Position numbers and translations under genes: made by a program. Shown in pieces: positions 50,251-51,599 of a stretch of 51,599 nt of DNA. The notes beneath the pieces are model-generated. The model searched no databases and had not been told where the DNA came from. It worked only from the letters and a program-made list of their open reading frames with translations. Each line of letters starts with the position of its first letter. Within the stretch, counting starts at the first letter, position 1. Source of the stretch: Phycisphaerales bacterium (GTDB taxonomy: Bacteria; Planctomycetota; Phycisphaerae; Phycisphaerales; UBA1924); assembly GCA_022843565.1 (NCBI GenBank), contig JALHNK010000005.1:1-51599 (forward strand), written 5' to 3'.

Positions 50251-51027
50251 ATGGCCGGAATGTCGCCCACGCTCACCACCCTGATCGGTTCCAAGCACGT
50301 TCTGCTGGTGTTCGCGACGCCGATGGAGGCCCGTGGGGCGCTGGTGCCCGCCGGGCTCGCGACCGCAGCGGCGATCGACGCGCTCGAACCGTGGACTCGC
50401 ACCCAGATCGCCCCACGCCTCGATCTGGCGATCAGCGGCGTCGGCAAAGCTAACGCCGCGGCGTGCGTTGCGCGGGTGGCCGATCGGGATCGCCATTCGT
50501 TGATCGTGAGCACTGGCATCGCCGGGTCGCTCGCTCTGGCCAGCAGTCCCGCACCGGCCATCGGCACGATCATCATCGCCGACTCGTGTACGTTCGCCGA
50601 TGAGGGCATCGCGACGCCCAAGGGCTTCACGAATCTCAGCCACGCGGGCTTTCCGATTCGTGTGAAGGGCACCGGTGTCGATGCCTCTCATTGGGGTGGA
50701 GTGTCGTACGCGGTTGATCTGTATCTTGTTGACGCGTTGAGCGCGGTGATCAGGTCGCCCGCGTCGTGGCTCGTCGGCGAGATCGCGACGGTCTCGACCT
50801 GTTCGGGTACGGATGCACAGGCCGCGGAGATCGGCACCCGAACATACGCGATCGCCGAGGCGATGGAGGGGGCGGCGGTGGCGCTGGTCGGTGACATGCT
50901 CGGCATCCGCGTCGCGGAGATCCGCAGCATCAGCAACACCACGGGCGACCGGGATCGGCAGGAGTGGAACATCCGCCTGGCGCTCGAACAGCTCTCAAAG
51001 GTTCTCGGGCCTGCGTTCACGTTCTGA
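50251..51027 (+). CDS. mqnB: Futalosine hydrolase
   Basis: A 258-residue nucleoside phosphorylase-fold enzyme that splits futalosine to dehypoxanthinylfutalosine in the menaquinone pathway independent of chorismate-derived o-succinylbenzoate. Motifs: LLVFATPMEARG at the start, STGIAGSLALA, and the active-site block AEAMEGAAVALVGD followed by RSISNTTGDRDRQEWNI, which is diagnostic of MqnB rather than MTA/SAH nucleosidase. The ATG at 50251 is used; one at 50260 is alternative. The presence of nuoG and mqnB fits a respiratory chain using menaquinone. Confidence 0.9.
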   Translation: MAGMSPTLTTLIGSKHVLLVFATPMEARGALVPAGLATAAAIDALEPWTRTQIAPRLDLAISGVGKANAAACVARVADRDRHSLIVSTGIAGSLALASSPAPAIGTIIIADSCTFADEGIATPKGFTNLSHAGFPIRVKGTGVDASHWGGVSYAVDLYLVDALSAVIRSPASWLVGEIATVSTCSGTDAQAAEIGTRTYAIAEAMEGAAVALVGDMLGIRVAEIRSISNTTGDRDRQEWNIRLALEQLSKVLGPAFTF

Positions 51028-51223
51028 GCGTTGGCTCGCGCGTGGGTGCTGCACCGGCGGCGACACTGTTCGGGTTGCGCCGTTTGTGTCGCTTCGGCAA
51101 TGCCTGAATCCAACGGCTTGACGCGCTGATCGCTCGTATCGCGCCGCCTTCGGCTCGATGTATCTCCGTGCGACCACGCAACGGGGCTTCATCCCCCGGC
51201 GCGGTCGACGGAGGCACCCACGG

Positions 51224-51599
51224 ATGTTTGGTCGCTCGCTCAGTCGATTCGCGCTCGGGGGCTTTCTCGGCTCGGCCAAACGGCCGGTCGCGATCGACTT
51301 CGGCACAACCAGTCTGAAGGTGCTCCAGCTCAGCGATGACACGCCGGCGACGATCCTCGCGGCCGTCTCGCTCCCGACGCCTTCGAACCTGATCAACGAC
51401 GGCCCGAAGCGCTTCGCGTTCCAGGCCGAGCAGCTCCCGGGGCTGCTCAAGTCCGCGGGCATCAGCGGGCAGCGAGCTGTCGCGTCGATCCCCCACTGGG
51501 CGTGCAGCGTGCGACACCTGCAAGTCGGCGGCGTGGATCAGTACAACGCCGCGTCGATGACCGCCAGCATGCTCGCCGGCGAGCTGAACTGTGACCCCG
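51224..51599 (+). CDS. pilM: Type IV pilus assembly protein PilM (5' part, runs off the window)
   Basis: The first 125 residues of an actin-like ATPase. Near residues 22-34 is VAIDFGTTSLKVLQL, the PilM form of the phosphate-1 motif. PilM sits on the inner face of the membrane and binds PilN in the pilus or secretion machine. GGAGG lies 9 nt before the ATG. Later motifs and the partner genes pilN/O/P would be beyond the window end. It probably belongs to the same system as the pseudopilin at 6635 in the wider genome; that is inference. Confidence 0.85.
   Translation, partial: MFGRSLSRFALGGFLGSAKRPVAIDFGTTSLKVLQLSDDTPATILAAVSLPTPSNLINDGPKRFAFQAEQLPGLLKSAGISGQRAVASIPHWACSVRHLQVGGVDQYNAASMTASMLAGELNCDP

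Noticed and set aside
1-51599. tRNA, rRNA, insertion sequences or prophage genes
   Set aside because: No cloverleaf, rRNA-like stretch, transposase or integrase was recognised on either strand by eye.

Overview
The window is about 51.6 kb of GC-rich, gene-dense bacterial chromosome that most resembles a planctomycete of the class Phycisphaerae. The evidence is four exported proteins ending in a P(A/T)PGA - hydrophobic - RRRR tail (a PEP-CTERM-like sorting signal), two neighbouring exported proteins sharing an almost identical 85-residue dockerin-like C-terminus, a planctomycete-style prepilin, futalosine-pathway menaquinone synthesis (mqnB), and many proteins with no recognisable family. No rRNA, tRNA, CRISPR array, transposase or prophage gene was seen.

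Layout. 0.1-2.2 kb: dxs (isoprenoid precursors) with a strong terminator. 2.3-7.7 kb: surface block with one sorting-signal protein, two dockerin-tailed proteins and a type II/IV pseudopilin. 7.7-13.4 kb: repeat cluster, a MEMO-family protein (AmrB), a small basic protein, a CusF-like lipoprotein, a DUF1579 protein, endonuclease IV and a divergent SDR dehydrogenase. 13.5-15.8 kb: an MntA/HepT nucleotidyltransferase-HEPN toxin-antitoxin pair and a phosphomannomutase. 15.8-19.4 kb: a triple hairpin, a GAF-SpoIIE phosphatase, a small membrane protein and NuoG. 19.7-21.5 kb: two sorting-signal proteins. 21.6-27 kb: a complete branched-chain amino acid-type ABC transporter, livK-(terminator)-livH-livM-livG-livF, on the minus strand. 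27-33.8 kb: mostly unknown membrane proteins and lipoproteins, a fourth sorting-signal protein, an exported rubrerythrin-like protein that has lost its metal ligands, and an orphan response regulator. 33.8-39.8 kb: lipoprotein-purE-purK, then phoH-pgpH (c-di-AMP phosphodiesterase type). 40-51.6 kb: two family 2 glycosyltransferases, an operon-like run of a KAP/ExeA-like membrane NTPase, a BtpA/SgcQ protein and an M48 lipoprotein with a WCGHC tail, then a HlyD-type adaptor, mqnB and the start of pilM.

The strongest unexplained signals are not genes. (1) Heptanucleotide tandem repeats of several different sequences abut stop codons at four loci, and at two of them supply or extend the end of a coding region. 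(2) A composite double-hairpin element is present twice, both times between convergent genes. (3) At least nine genes without a Shine-Dalgarno sequence carry a TANNNT hexamer 5-10 nt before the start codon, suggesting leaderless transcription is common here. All calls are by eye from the sequence; no database search was run.
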